Notes: generated from the letters alone by a model not told the origin. A stretch of 8,898 bases of DNA from an uncultured Treponema sp. (GCA_946611835.1 CAMOEE010000102.1:1-8898); one strand, 5' to 3'; numbered from the stretch's first letter, positions 1 to 6,619 are shown. Translations and numbers: made by a program.

Positions 1-37
1 AACTGAAAGTGGAAAGCTGAAAGTTGAAAGTGGAAAA
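1..37. repeat. purine-rich short direct repeats
   Basis: The 12-mer TGAAAGTGGAAA occurs at 4-15 and again at 25-36, a 21-base period, and CTGAAAGT occurs at 3-10 and 17-24. The block is almost all purine on this strand. It may continue left of the window. No coding or regulatory role is visible; it resembles the low-complexity intergenic filler seen again at 7129-7149. Confidence 0.6.
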
Positions 38-139
38 CGGGAAGTGATTTTTTTTAGGGGAAATAGCCTGCCCCTTCTTCCTTTGTTCCATGTCTTTCCG
101 TATAAGACTATTCCTCCCCAATATATGATAAAAAATTCC

Positions 140-169
140 TTGACACAGTTTTAAAATTATATGTAAAAT
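140..169 (+). promoter_or_regulatory. sigma70-type promoter of the S41 peptidase gene
   Basis: A perfect TTGACA at 140-145 is followed after 18 bases by TAAAAT at 164-169 (5 of 6 matches to TATAAT). Transcription would start near 176, which leaves a leader of about 33 bases before the ATG at 209. The ATG at 173 would lie at or before the transcript start, which argues against using it. Confidence 0.7.
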
Positions 170-208
170 TTTATGTTGCTTCATTATATTTTTGTGTCAG
201 GAGAAAAT

Positions 209-2134
209 ATGAAAAAACAAATCGTATCTCTGGTTACTACAGGCTTTGTGACTATGGGCTTGCTTTTCTCATTTGCTTCGTGCTCGCAAGAGGGAGACAC
301 GAACAACTATTACATCCTTTCAGACTCTGCAAAAGAGGAAAACAAAAATTTTGAAAGCGTTTCCATTCCCCTTGTGTCAAGAACGGACGACAATGTTGTG
401 ACCACGGTTTTCGCCCGTGTATATGACAAAAACGAATATATTCCATACACAGGTGTCCGCTATTGGCTGGAATACGTCTGCGACGTAAAAATCGAAGGCA
501 TGAGCTATTCTGACGGAGAATACACAATAATGGGAACGGCGCTGGGAAAATCTTTTCCGCTTGTGGTCAACGTCAAAGACAGCTCGATTTACTGTCCGAC
601 ATGGACGGGCTTTTTCGATCCGGAACCAACATTGAAGTTTGGCTCGGCGACGATGCTTGACTCAAAGAAATTGTTCGAAGGGCAAAAAGCCGCCACGTTC
701 AACCTTGGAAAATACGGCTTTAAGATTTACGGCGGAATTGACGACGCCTACGCTCCCATTTGCGTGGTGAACCAACTTTTTACCGCCGTGCTCAAGGGCG
801 CGCAATTTCTTTTCAACGGAAAAAAAATTTACCAATACAGCGGAACTGAAAACTACACGACCTTTAAGGACAGCCCTTGGTACGCGGACTTAAACAAGCG
901 TCCTGCTGCCCTGGTTGAGGCTTCGTACAACTTGCTTTGCTTTGTCCACGACAACCTTTACGGCCGCCCCGGCTACTACGGCTTTGCCGACGACGGAAAC
1001 GGCTACGCAAAGGCGGATGTCGTTGCGGCCGCGGACATGATGCCCCTTGACACTTTGCTTACGGTGTACGACTCCGACACAAAGGCCCTGCTAAAGTCGG
1101 CGAATTATCCCGACTACCTAAAGGGCTTGGCCGGGCTGGCCTATTACACTTACGGCGACCAACATGCGAACGTAAATTGGAAAGACTTTATAATGTTTGA
1201 CAATGCGGAAATAAAAAACGCTGTCAACGAAATAAAAGAGAACGGCTGCAGCGGCAAGTGGAAATACGACAGAAAGAAAAGCTCCATAGACCAAAGCAAC
1301 AGCCTGAACTGGTGGCGAAAGCAAAAAGGCATAGTGGACGAAGACGGCGAGCTAAAAGACGGCAAGGATTTGGAGCTTATAGACGACGGAAAAACGCTCA
1401 TTATCCGCTTTGACTCTTTTGACCTTGACCAGACTGGCGCTTGGAACAATTATTACGCCTCCGCCACAGAAGCCGAACCAGACCCCGACAGCGTGACTTT
1501 GCCTTTGCCCAAAGACACAATCACGCTCTTCTACAAAGCCTGCTATTACATCTTGCATAGCAAGGCTGGATACGAAAACGTCACCACAATTCTCATCGAC
1601 GACTCGTGCAACGGCGGCGGCGCCAAGTTTACGCTGCAGTACATTCTTTACCTAATAACGGGGCGAGGCGACGTCTATTACGACGACGTCCACACAGGCG
1701 GAAAATTCCACGAAATCACAAAGGCCGACCTAAACCTTGACGGAAAGGTTGACGCCGACGACGAGATTTTCCGCGGGAAACTTTTTGGAACAAGGTCGCT
1801 CACCTGCAAAGGCCTCAACGTCGCGATTTTGACTTCGTTTGACTCCTTCTCTTGCGGAAACGCCTTGCCTTTCTTTGCGCGCGAGCAAGGAGTGAAGGTT
1901 ATCGGCGAGCGTTCCGGAGGCGGAAGCTGCCTTGTCGGAATGGGCATAACGGCTGACGGATTTCCCTATAGATATTCACGCAACAGCCGCCTCTGCGCCC
2001 AAGACTTTAGCAAAAGCACCGAAGACGGCACTGAAGTAGACAAGGAGCTTTTGGATGGAGACAGCTATGAAAAGTTCTTTACCAACAGCGATTTGATTGA
2101 GGTCTTAAAGGATCTTTTTGGCGGAGCGTATTAA
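209..2134 (+). CDS. S41-family serine peptidase, secreted lipoprotein
   Basis: A 641-aa protein. The start at 209 is chosen because AGGAG lies at 199-203, five bases upstream, and because it begins a clean lipoprotein signal peptide (MKKQ, hydrophobic core, FASC with lipidated Cys25); the frame is open back to 173 but that ATG lacks a leader. The mature protein should sit in the envelope, anchored by lipid. Residues about 26-390 match no domain I recognise. The C-terminal part looks like a C-terminal-processing-peptidase/tricorn-type S41 domain: strand TLIIRFDSF (396-404), DDSCNGGG (464-471, the usual 'DLRxNGGG' position), nucleophile motif SFSCGN with probable catalytic Ser548, and GERSGGGS (566-573). 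The Lys that completes the Ser-Lys dyad of CtpA/Tsp is not seen where expected, so the catalytic arrangement may be the tricorn-like type. No PDZ domain is recognised. Residues 507-518 form an EF-hand-like loop. The substrate is unknown. aroC follows after 40 bases but probably has its own promoter. Confidence 0.85.
   Translation: MKKQIVSLVTTGFVTMGLLFSFASCSQEGDTNNYYILSDSAKEENKNFESVSIPLVSRTDDNVVTTVFARVYDKNEYIPYTGVRYWLEYVCDVKIEGMSYSDGEYTIMGTALGKSFPLVVNVKDSSIYCPTWTGFFDPEPTLKFGSATMLDSKKLFEGQKAATFNLGKYGFKIYGGIDDAYAPICVVNQLFTAVLKGAQFLFNGKKIYQYSGTENYTTFKDSPWYADLNKRPAALVEASYNLLCFVHDNLYGRPGYYGFADDGNGYAKADVVAAADMMPLDTLLTVYDSDTKALLKSANYPDYLKGLAGLAYYTYGDQHANVNWKDFIMFDNAEIKNAVNEIKENGCSGKWKYDRKKSSIDQSNSLNWWRKQKGIVDEDGELKDGKDLELIDDGKTLIIRFDSFDLDQTGAWNNYYASATEAEPDPDSVTLPLPKDTITLFYKACYYILHSKAGYENVTTILIDDSCNGGGAKFTLQYILYLITGRGDVYYDDVHTGGKFHEITKADLNLDGKVDADDEIFRGKLFGTRSLTCKGLNVAILTSFDSFSCGNALPFFAREQGVKVIGERSGGGSCLVGMGITADGFPYRYSRNSRLCAQDFSKSTEDGTEVDKELLDGDSYEKFFTNSDLIEVLKDLFGGAY
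1727..1762 (+). other. EF-hand/dockerin-like Ca2+-binding loop within the peptidase
   Basis: Codons 507-518 encode DLNLDGKVDADD. Positions 1, 3, 5 and 12 carry D, N, D, D with Gly at 6 and Val at 8, which fits the canonical 12-residue EF-hand loop. It lies between the NGGG strand and the nucleophile Ser548 of the S41 domain, so it is probably a surface insertion that stabilises the fold or makes it calcium dependent. Calcium binding is inferred from the motif only. Confidence 0.6.
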
Positions 2135-2137
2135 AAC

Positions 2138-2167
2138 ATTTCATTTTCTTCTCCTTTCTGCTATAAT
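2138..2167 (+). promoter_or_regulatory. candidate aroC promoter with -10 box close to the start codon
   Basis: A perfect TATAAT lies at 2162-2167, only seven bases before the ATG at 2175. The best -35 is weak: ATTTCA at 2138-2143, 3 of 6 matches, 18-base spacer. A start site 6-8 bases after the -10 box would fall at 2173-2175, at the A of the ATG, giving a leaderless mRNA. Readthrough from the upstream peptidase gene is the alternative. Confidence 0.45.
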
Positions 2168-2174
2168 TTCAGGC

Positions 2175-3278
2175 ATGGCACAGAACACAATCGGAAGTAT
2201 ATTTAAAGTAACTACATTCGGCGAAAGTCACGGAGCTGGTTTGGGCTGCGTTGTTGACGGAGTCCCGGCCGGAATTAAAATCGACGAAGACCGCATTCAG
2301 CTCGCCCTTGACAGGCGAAAGCCCGGCCAGTCTTTTGGCGGCAAGAACAACGCTTCGGTCACAGCCCGAAAGGAAGACGACAAGGCCGAAATTTTAAGCG
2401 GAATTTTTGAAGGCAAAAGCGAAGGCACTCCGATTGGAATCGTAATCAGAAACACAAGTCAGCACTCAAAGGACTACGGAAATCTGGCAACCACATTCCG
2501 CCCGGGTCATGCTGATTTTTCTTTCTATTCAAAATACGGCTTCCGTGACTATCGTGGGGGCGGCCGGTCAAGCGGAAGGGAAACTGCGGCCAGGGTTGCA
2601 GCCGGAGCCATTGCCCTCCAGGTTCTGGAAAATCTCTGTGACATAAAAATCACGGCCTACACTGAGCGGGCTGCTGGAGTTTCAATAAGCAAAGTAGATT
2701 TTGGCGAGATTGAGCAGAACGCCCTTCGTGCCCCAGATAACGAAGCCGCCGCAAAAATGAACGAAAAAATCGAAGAAATCCGCGCAAACAAAGACTCTGC
2801 CGGCGGCATCATTGCCTGCCGTGTGAGTGGAATCCCAGCAGGACTTGGAGAGCCAGTTTTCGGAAAACTTGACGCAGAGCTTGCAAAGGCCATTTTGAGC
2901 GTGGGCGCCGTAAAAGGAATCGAATTTGGCGCGGGCTTTGCCGCCAGCGATTTAACCGGAAGCGTAAACAACGACAATATGAGAGCCTCTCCCGACGGAA
3001 AAGTTCACTTTGAAAGCAACAATGCCGGTGGAATCATCGGCGGAATCTCAAACGGAAACGACATTTTCTTCCGTGTCGCCGTTAAGCCCGTTCCAAGCAT
3101 TTTCCAGAGCCAGAAAACAATTTCTGTGGACGAAGCGGGCAAGTATACAGACTGTGACCTTGTAATCGAAGGCCGCCATGATGTCTGCCTCTGCCCGAGA
3201 ATCGTTCCCGTAATCGAGGCCATGACGGCCATTGTGCTGGCGGATTTGATGCTGCAGGCTAGGGCAAGCCGGGTTTAG
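2175..3278 (+). CDS. aroC: chorismate synthase
   Basis: A 367-aa protein that catalyses the last shared step of aromatic amino acid and folate synthesis: 5-enolpyruvylshikimate-3-phosphate to chorismate with loss of phosphate, using reduced FMN. It is cytosolic. All three family signatures are present: GESHGAGLG near residues 16-24, the RPGHADFSF...DYRGGGRSSGRET block (about 105-135), and RHDVCLCPRIVPVIEAM near the C-terminus. Length is normal for the bacterial enzyme. The start at 2175 places MAQNTIGSIFKVTTFGESHG as in the family. A TTG at 2118, preceded by AAAGGA at 2107-2112, would add 19 mostly hydrophobic residues and overlap the peptidase gene by 17 bases; this is less likely because the extension is not a family feature. 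No other shikimate gene is adjacent, so this copy stands alone in the window. Confidence 0.97.
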   Translation: MAQNTIGSIFKVTTFGESHGAGLGCVVDGVPAGIKIDEDRIQLALDRRKPGQSFGGKNNASVTARKEDDKAEILSGIFEGKSEGTPIGIVIRNTSQHSKDYGNLATTFRPGHADFSFYSKYGFRDYRGGGRSSGRETAARVAAGAIALQVLENLCDIKITAYTERAAGVSISKVDFGEIEQNALRAPDNEAAAKMNEKIEEIRANKDSAGGIIACRVSGIPAGLGEPVFGKLDAELAKAILSVGAVKGIEFGAGFAASDLTGSVNNDNMRASPDGKVHFESNNAGGIIGGISNGNDIFFRVAVKPVPSIFQSQKTISVDEAGKYTDCDLVIEGRHDVCLCPRIVPVIEAMTAIVLADLMLQARASRV

Positions 3279-3314
3279 GGGCGTTTCTATCCCATTCACT
3301 GCAAATGAAGTTTT

Positions 3315-3355
3315 TAGTGAAGTAGAGTGTAGTTTTACTACACTGCACTTCACTA
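3315..3355. repeat. 19-bp inverted repeat (hairpin) between aroC and the XRE gene
   Basis: Arm TAGTGAAGTAGAGTGTAGT (3315-3333) pairs with 3337-3355 across a TTT loop, 17 of 19 positions matching (the mismatches are adjacent, 3325-3326 against 3345-3346). It lies 36 bases after the aroC stop and 4 bases after the stop of the convergent regulator gene. Neither strand has a T tract directly after the stem, so it is not a textbook intrinsic terminator. It may act as a bidirectional terminator or 3' stabiliser for the two converging messages. Confidence 0.75.
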
Positions 3356-3359
3356 TGTT

Positions 3360-3743
3360 CTACTCAACCTGCACCAAGCCCTTTGCGAGATCTGTGACCA
3401 ATTTTTGTTTTTGAGGGGAAAGAATTTCCATATTTTTGATTAATGAATTGTATTTTCGGTACAAGTGTATTTGATTTTCAATTTCAGAATCTGACTCAGA
3501 CTGGGAACTTGATGAATTTGAACCTGTAACAAGATATTCGACCGAAACACCAAGAACCTGAGCAAGTCTGACGGCAACATCTGCGGCTGGCATACAAGCG
3601 CGGGAGCCAACATAGCAATCTATCGCCCTTTTTGTGATTCCCGCTTTATCAGCGACTTCTTTATCTCTCAGTCCTAAAAATTCAATCTGTTCTCTTAGCC
3701 GTGTTCTGAAATCCATACTAGAAAAATGACACTTTTTACGCAT
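3360..3743 (-). CDS. XRE/Cro-CI family HTH transcriptional regulator
   Basis: 127 aa if started at 3743. An HTH_XRE domain occupies about residues 11-72 (RLREQIEFLGLRDKEVADKA, then GITKRAIDCYVGSR as the recognition region, then LAQVLGVSVEYLVTG). A Ser-rich linker follows (about 75-86, SNSSSSQSESDSE), and then a predicted helical tail rich in Lys, Gln and Leu, perhaps for dimerisation. No peptidase or ligand-binding domain is present. Neither possible start has a good ribosome-binding site: the ATG at 3743 has only AAAG upstream, and the internal ATG at 3716 (MDFRTRL, 118 aa) matches the way such Treponema proteins usually begin, so the shorter form is quite possible. It is divergent from the lipoprotein gene at 3843 and shares a palindrome-rich intergenic region with it, so it probably represses that gene and itself. 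The coding is very AT-rich (14 G/C in the 60 bases at 3421-3480), unlike aroC. Confidence 0.85.
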   Translation of the reverse strand: MRKKCHFSSMDFRTRLREQIEFLGLRDKEVADKAGITKRAIDCYVGSRACMPAADVAVRLAQVLGVSVEYLVTGSNSSSSQSESDSEIENQIHLYRKYNSLIKNMEILSPQKQKLVTDLAKGLVQVE

Positions 3744-3750
3744 AAAAAAC

Positions 3751-3779
3751 TTTAAAATACACTTATAGTGATATATAAT
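3751..3779 (+). promoter_or_regulatory. candidate promoter of the fibronectin/LRR lipoprotein gene
   Basis: TTTAAA at 3751-3756 (4 of 6 matches to TTGACA), a 17-base spacer, and a perfect TATAAT at 3774-3779. Transcription would start near 3786, placing both larger palindromes in the leader. A second -10-like TATACT lies at 3800-3805 but has no good -35 partner. CACTTATAGTG (3760-3770), a small inverted repeat, overlaps the spacer and could be an additional repressor site. Confidence 0.5.
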
Positions 3780-3792
3780 TATCTATAACAGT

Positions 3793-3807
3793 AAAGTGAT
3801 ATACTTT
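3793..3807. promoter_or_regulatory. operator-like palindrome AAAGT-N5-ACTTT
   Basis: AAAGT (3793-3797), GATAT, ACTTT (3803-3807) is a perfect inverted repeat in the intergenic region between the divergent XRE gene and the lipoprotein gene. It shares its AAAGT/ACTTT half-sites with the palindrome at 3810-3826. Binding by the XRE protein is inferred. Confidence 0.55.
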
Positions 3808-3809
3808 TG

Positions 3810-3826
3810 AATAAAGTCACTTTATT
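3810..3826. promoter_or_regulatory. 17-bp perfect palindrome, likely XRE operator
   Basis: AATAAAGTCACTTTATT is symmetrical about the central C at 3818, with 8-bp arms. It lies between the candidate promoter and the ribosome-binding site (AGGAGG, 3832-3837) of the lipoprotein gene. Its size and symmetry suit a dimeric Cro/CI-type repressor, and the gene for one lies divergently alongside. Confidence 0.6.
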
Positions 3827-3842
3827 GATACAGGAGGTCGCT

Positions 3843-6224
3843 ATGAGGAAAGTTTTAGTTTTGCCAGCTGTCGTTTCAATCTTTTGTGTTGTTTTGCTTT
3901 CATGCAAACCTGAAACCGAATATGTGGATAAGATTGTAGAGACGGAGAAAAAGGATACGACTCCGCCAGCTGAAATTTCCAGTGATAAAGTGTCAGTGAC
4001 AGAAGGTGATTCAGCAGTCCTTCTTTCGTGGACGAATCCTTCTGATGAAGATTTTTATGGCACGAGAATCAGTTTTACCCCGACTGTAGAAGATGTAACT
4101 CATCCGATTGTAATTGAGGGAAAGAAAGGAGAAAATTCAAGTGTATGGTTTTATGGACTTTCTAATGATGTCGAGTACTCTTTCTCTCTGGTCGCTTTGG
4201 ATAATAGCCAAAATGAGGCAGAAAAAATCTCAAAGACAGCGACACCTAAATCATCTGCTGATAAAACTCCGCCAAGTGCCGTGACAAATATCAATGCAGT
4301 ACCAGGAAGTCAAAAAACTCTTCTTTCATGGACGAATCCGTCTGATGAAGATTTTTATGGCGTTTGGATTTCAGAAAAGAACAACTCAGGTTCACTTTCA
4401 CACCCTATATTTCTGAAAACTCCAGCAAACGGCCTAGTTGTCTCAGAACTCGTCAACGGTATGGAATATGACTTCTCTGTCATAGCGGTTGATTCTTCAT
4501 TAAATAAAAGCACGGAGACGACAATAAAATCAACACCAGTAAATATCAACGACACGACACCGCCGGCAAATGTAACAAATCTTTCCGCAACAAACAAGGG
4601 TGGTGCAATTCTTCTTTCATGGAATGATGCAACCGATGCTGATTCTTACGGTTACGAAGTTAGCATTGATGGTGTGGTTCATTCTTTAATCTTGCAGGGA
4701 AAAGAGGTGTGCCGAATTGACGACTTGCTAAATGGCACGGAATACACATTTACAGTAAAATCATTGGATATAAACGGAAATAAAAGCGAAGGTACAAGCG
4801 TAACGGCAACCCCGCAGAATGTTTTGCTCACAATCAATCTTACCGTACCAAGCGACCCGGACTATCCTGCTGTAAGCACAAATCCGACATTGAGCAACAC
4901 AAGCGCAGATGTAAATGTAGCAATCACCTCTCCGGCGAAAATCGAAAAAGCCGTTTGGAAAGCAGGAAAGAAGAACATCGGCGTAAAAATCAATGAACTT
5001 CTCGCAGACAACACGGCAAACACCCTCACTGTCGATTCAACCGGAAACACGACATTCTCTGTAACAGAAAGTGGTTGGTATGATATTGTTGCGATAGACA
5101 ACGAAGGACATTCTGCGTGGGAACAGATTGAGGTTAGGACGATTGATAAGGCGGCACCGAGTGAGGTACAACTTCCTTTGGCAAGCTTTGAAGAAGATAA
5201 TAATTCAAAAGCCATCATAATAAAATGGATTGACCCGATAGCTGAAAATATATATGACAGTCCTCTCGACCACTATCTCTTATCTTATACCGTGAATGAC
5301 GATGAGGCTGTTACAGAACTACCTGCGGTGGCGACAGAAATACAAAGTGCGAGCATAACAGTTCAGGAGAATTGGGGTGATTCTGCCTGTTTATATATCA
5401 CATTAAAATCTGTTGATAAGCTCGGAAATATAAGTGTCGGGAAAAAAGTTCAAGCATGGGCTTTTGGCAACACGATAAATGTTACTGCTGAGAATGTCGT
5501 GACTACGCTGGAAAATCTGACATCAAGTAGCAATATTGTGCTGACTGGTGAGATTACAGACGAAATCGTAGAAAATATCCAGTTTGGACTTCGTGCGGTT
5601 TTCAGCAGAAACGAAAACATAATGGTAAGTTTAGATATGACAGGAACAAGCGGAATAACAGAGATAAAAATTTCAAACTGCGATAATTTGGTTGCACTTA
5701 AATTGCCAGAAGGAATTGATACTCTTAAAGCTTGGGCATTCAATGAATGTGTTAATCTTTCATCAATATTATTACCACAAACCTTAACGACAATTAATCA
5801 ACATGCTTTTGGAAAATGTAAACATTTACAAAGTATTCAAATTCCTTCATCTGTAACTGAATTTGCATATCGTACTTTTAATGAAAGCGGTTTGAAAGAA
5901 ATTGTTATACCTGAAAGTGTCACAGATTTAGGAACAACATGCTTTATGGATTGTAAAGAGTTACAGATCGTTAAGATTCTTGGCAGGTTGACAATTCTTA
6001 ATTATCACACATTCGCTGGATGTAGTAATCTTGAAGAAGTTGAGCTTCCTAATTCAATTACTGAGTTTGTTGGCAACAATATTTTTAACAAGTGCTATAA
6101 GCTTGAATCAATAACATTCAAAGGTACTGTTTCTGACTGGAACAACATTTTGAAACTTGAAAATTGGAATGTTTATACAGGAATAAAAACAATTGTCTGT
6201 TCTGACGGAACAATCACATTGTAA
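3843..6224 (+). CDS. surface lipoprotein with fibronectin-III-like modules and BspA/TpLRR leucine-rich repeats
   Basis: 793 aa. The start at 3843 has a strong AGGAGG five bases upstream and a lipoprotein signal peptide (MRKVLVLP, hydrophobic core, LLSC with Cys21); a TTG at 3807 in the same frame lacks a ribosome-binding site and sits against the operator. Three fibronectin-III-like modules of about 100 residues begin at the D[TK]TPP motifs at 38, 140 and 237, each with an [L]LSW strand, 'NG.EY.F.V.A.D...N.S' and a '.ATP' end. An Ig-like segment (about 330-434) and a fourth, diverged module (DKAAP at 435 to about 540) follow. From about 597 to 775 come LRR_5/BspA-type repeats ('AFNECVNLSSILLPQTLTTI' style, about 23 residues each), and the protein ends with the VCSDGTITL-like tail common in this family. 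Such proteins sit on the outer surface and mediate adhesion or host contact; the ligand is unknown. The LRR part is more AT-rich than the modules. It is probably repressed by the divergent XRE regulator. Confidence 0.88.
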   Translation: MRKVLVLPAVVSIFCVVLLSCKPETEYVDKIVETEKKDTTPPAEISSDKVSVTEGDSAVLLSWTNPSDEDFYGTRISFTPTVEDVTHPIVIEGKKGENSSVWFYGLSNDVEYSFSLVALDNSQNEAEKISKTATPKSSADKTPPSAVTNINAVPGSQKTLLSWTNPSDEDFYGVWISEKNNSGSLSHPIFLKTPANGLVVSELVNGMEYDFSVIAVDSSLNKSTETTIKSTPVNINDTTPPANVTNLSATNKGGAILLSWNDATDADSYGYEVSIDGVVHSLILQGKEVCRIDDLLNGTEYTFTVKSLDINGNKSEGTSVTATPQNVLLTINLTVPSDPDYPAVSTNPTLSNTSADVNVAITSPAKIEKAVWKAGKKNIGVKINELLADNTANTLTVDSTGNTTFSVTESGWYDIVAIDNEGHSAWEQIEVRTIDKAAPSEVQLPLASFEEDNNSKAIIIKWIDPIAENIYDSPLDHYLLSYTVNDDEAVTELPAVATEIQSASITVQENWGDSACLYITLKSVDKLGNISVGKKVQAWAFGNTINVTAENVVTTLENLTSSSNIVLTGEITDEIVENIQFGLRAVFSRNENIMVSLDMTGTSGITEIKISNCDNLVALKLPEGIDTLKAWAFNECVNLSSILLPQTLTTINQHAFGKCKHLQSIQIPSSVTEFAYRTFNESGLKEIVIPESVTDLGTTCFMDCKELQIVKILGRLTILNYHTFAGCSNLEEVELPNSITEFVGNNIFNKCYKLESITFKGTVSDWNNILKLENWNVYTGIKTIVCSDGTITL
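4020..4061 (+). repeat. 42-bp near-identical internal repeat, copy 1 (copy 2 at 4320-4361)
   Basis: The segment encoding LLSWTNPSDEDFYG (W at residue 63) recurs exactly 300 bases downstream at 4320-4361 (W at residue 163). Only two of 42 bases differ, both silent. A third, clearly diverged version starts at 4611. The rest of the modules differ far more, so this is a patch of recent duplication or gene conversion. Confidence 0.85.
4320..4361 (+). repeat. 42-bp near-identical internal repeat, copy 2
   Basis: Second copy of the segment at 4020-4061, in the same reading frame, differing by a G/A and a T/G change at wobble positions. It marks the same strand-turn of the second fibronectin-like module. 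Confidence 0.85.
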
Positions 6225-6252
6225 TTCACCTGTGTATATGTGAGGAAAAACT

Positions 6253-6291
6253 TCGTGTTGCATAATTACACTGTCAGCGTAAGCAACACGA
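6253..6291. repeat. hairpin downstream of the lipoprotein gene
   Basis: TCGTGTTGC (6253-6261) pairs perfectly with GCAACACGA (6283-6291). Within the loop, TTAC (6266-6269) can pair with GTAA (6279-6282), leaving a 4-base bulge on the left side and a 9-base loop. No T tract follows, so an intrinsic terminator is doubtful. The reverse complement of its right half (6271-6284) reads GCTTACGCTGACAG and closely matches 8858-8870. Confidence 0.7.
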
Positions 6292-6302
6292 GAGATAACG
6301 AA

Positions 6303-6321
6303 TAGCTTCAAAATGAAGCTA
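6303..6321 (+). promoter_or_regulatory. 8-bp hairpin abutting the ribosome-binding site of the first small gene
   Basis: TAGCTTCA (6303-6310), loop AAA, TGAAGCTA (6314-6321) is a perfect inverted repeat. Its last base is the first A of the AAAGGAG ribosome-binding site (6321-6327) of the gene at 6334. In mRNA the stem would sit against the ribosome docking site and could tune translation. Confidence 0.6.
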
Positions 6322-6333
6322 AAGGAGATGCAT

Positions 6334-6570
6334 ATGGATGATGAGTATCAGGAAATAAGAGATTTCTGTGTTCGCGAATGGAGAGTCGGAAATGATGTTG
6401 GTTTTCCACAATTGGCACATCATCTAAAAGACTGTGGATACGGAGGTAGCACAACTTACTTCAAGGGGCTTGGCCAAAAAGTAAGTGCAACTTATCGGCG
6501 ACTTGATGAAGATGATGACGAAGGAAGAAATGCTTTATTAGGTTACTTTCCTGATTGTGACGAAGATTAA
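6334..6570 (+). CDS. small acidic hypothetical protein 1
   Basis: 78 aa; I do not recognise the family. The start at 6334 is chosen because AAAGGAG (6321-6327) is six bases upstream; in-frame ATGs at 6313 and 6328 lie before or directly against that site. There are 18 Asp/Glu against 9 Lys/Arg, with an acidic run DEDDDE at 58-63 and an acidic end DCDED. The middle (about 24-57) has Gly/Tyr/Lys-rich text (LKDCGYGGSTTYFKGLGQKV) and three Cys overall (12, 34, 75). No signal peptide or membrane segment is visible, so it is probably cytosolic. It follows the lipoprotein gene by 109 bases and precedes a second small acidic gene with the same start architecture. An anti-toxin, immunity or DNA-mimic role is possible for such a protein, but nothing shows it. 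Coding is supported by the ribosome-binding site and the neighbouring pair rather than by homology. Confidence 0.6.
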   Translation: MDDEYQEIRDFCVREWRVGNDVGFPQLAHHLKDCGYGGSTTYFKGLGQKVSATYRRLDEDDDEGRNALLGYFPDCDED

Positions 6571-6619
6571 TGGTTCATAAACAACAAAATGACTGTTTTT
6601 AAAATTAAATCCTATGGAA

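Noticed and set aside
173..208. Extended peptidase start at ATG 173
   Set aside because: It lies at or before the predicted transcript start, and the ATG at 209 has AGGAG and begins a good lipoprotein signal.
2118..2174. Extended aroC start at TTG 2118
   Set aside because: AAAGGA at 2107-2112 gives some support, but the 19 added residues are not a feature of chorismate synthase and the family start coincides with 2175.
3807..3842. Extended lipoprotein start at TTG 3807
   Set aside because: No ribosome-binding site; the extra codons run through the operator palindrome and would spoil the signal peptide that starts cleanly at 3843.
6253..6291. tRNA or standard intrinsic terminator
   Set aside because: No cloverleaf or CCA end, and no T tract after the stem.
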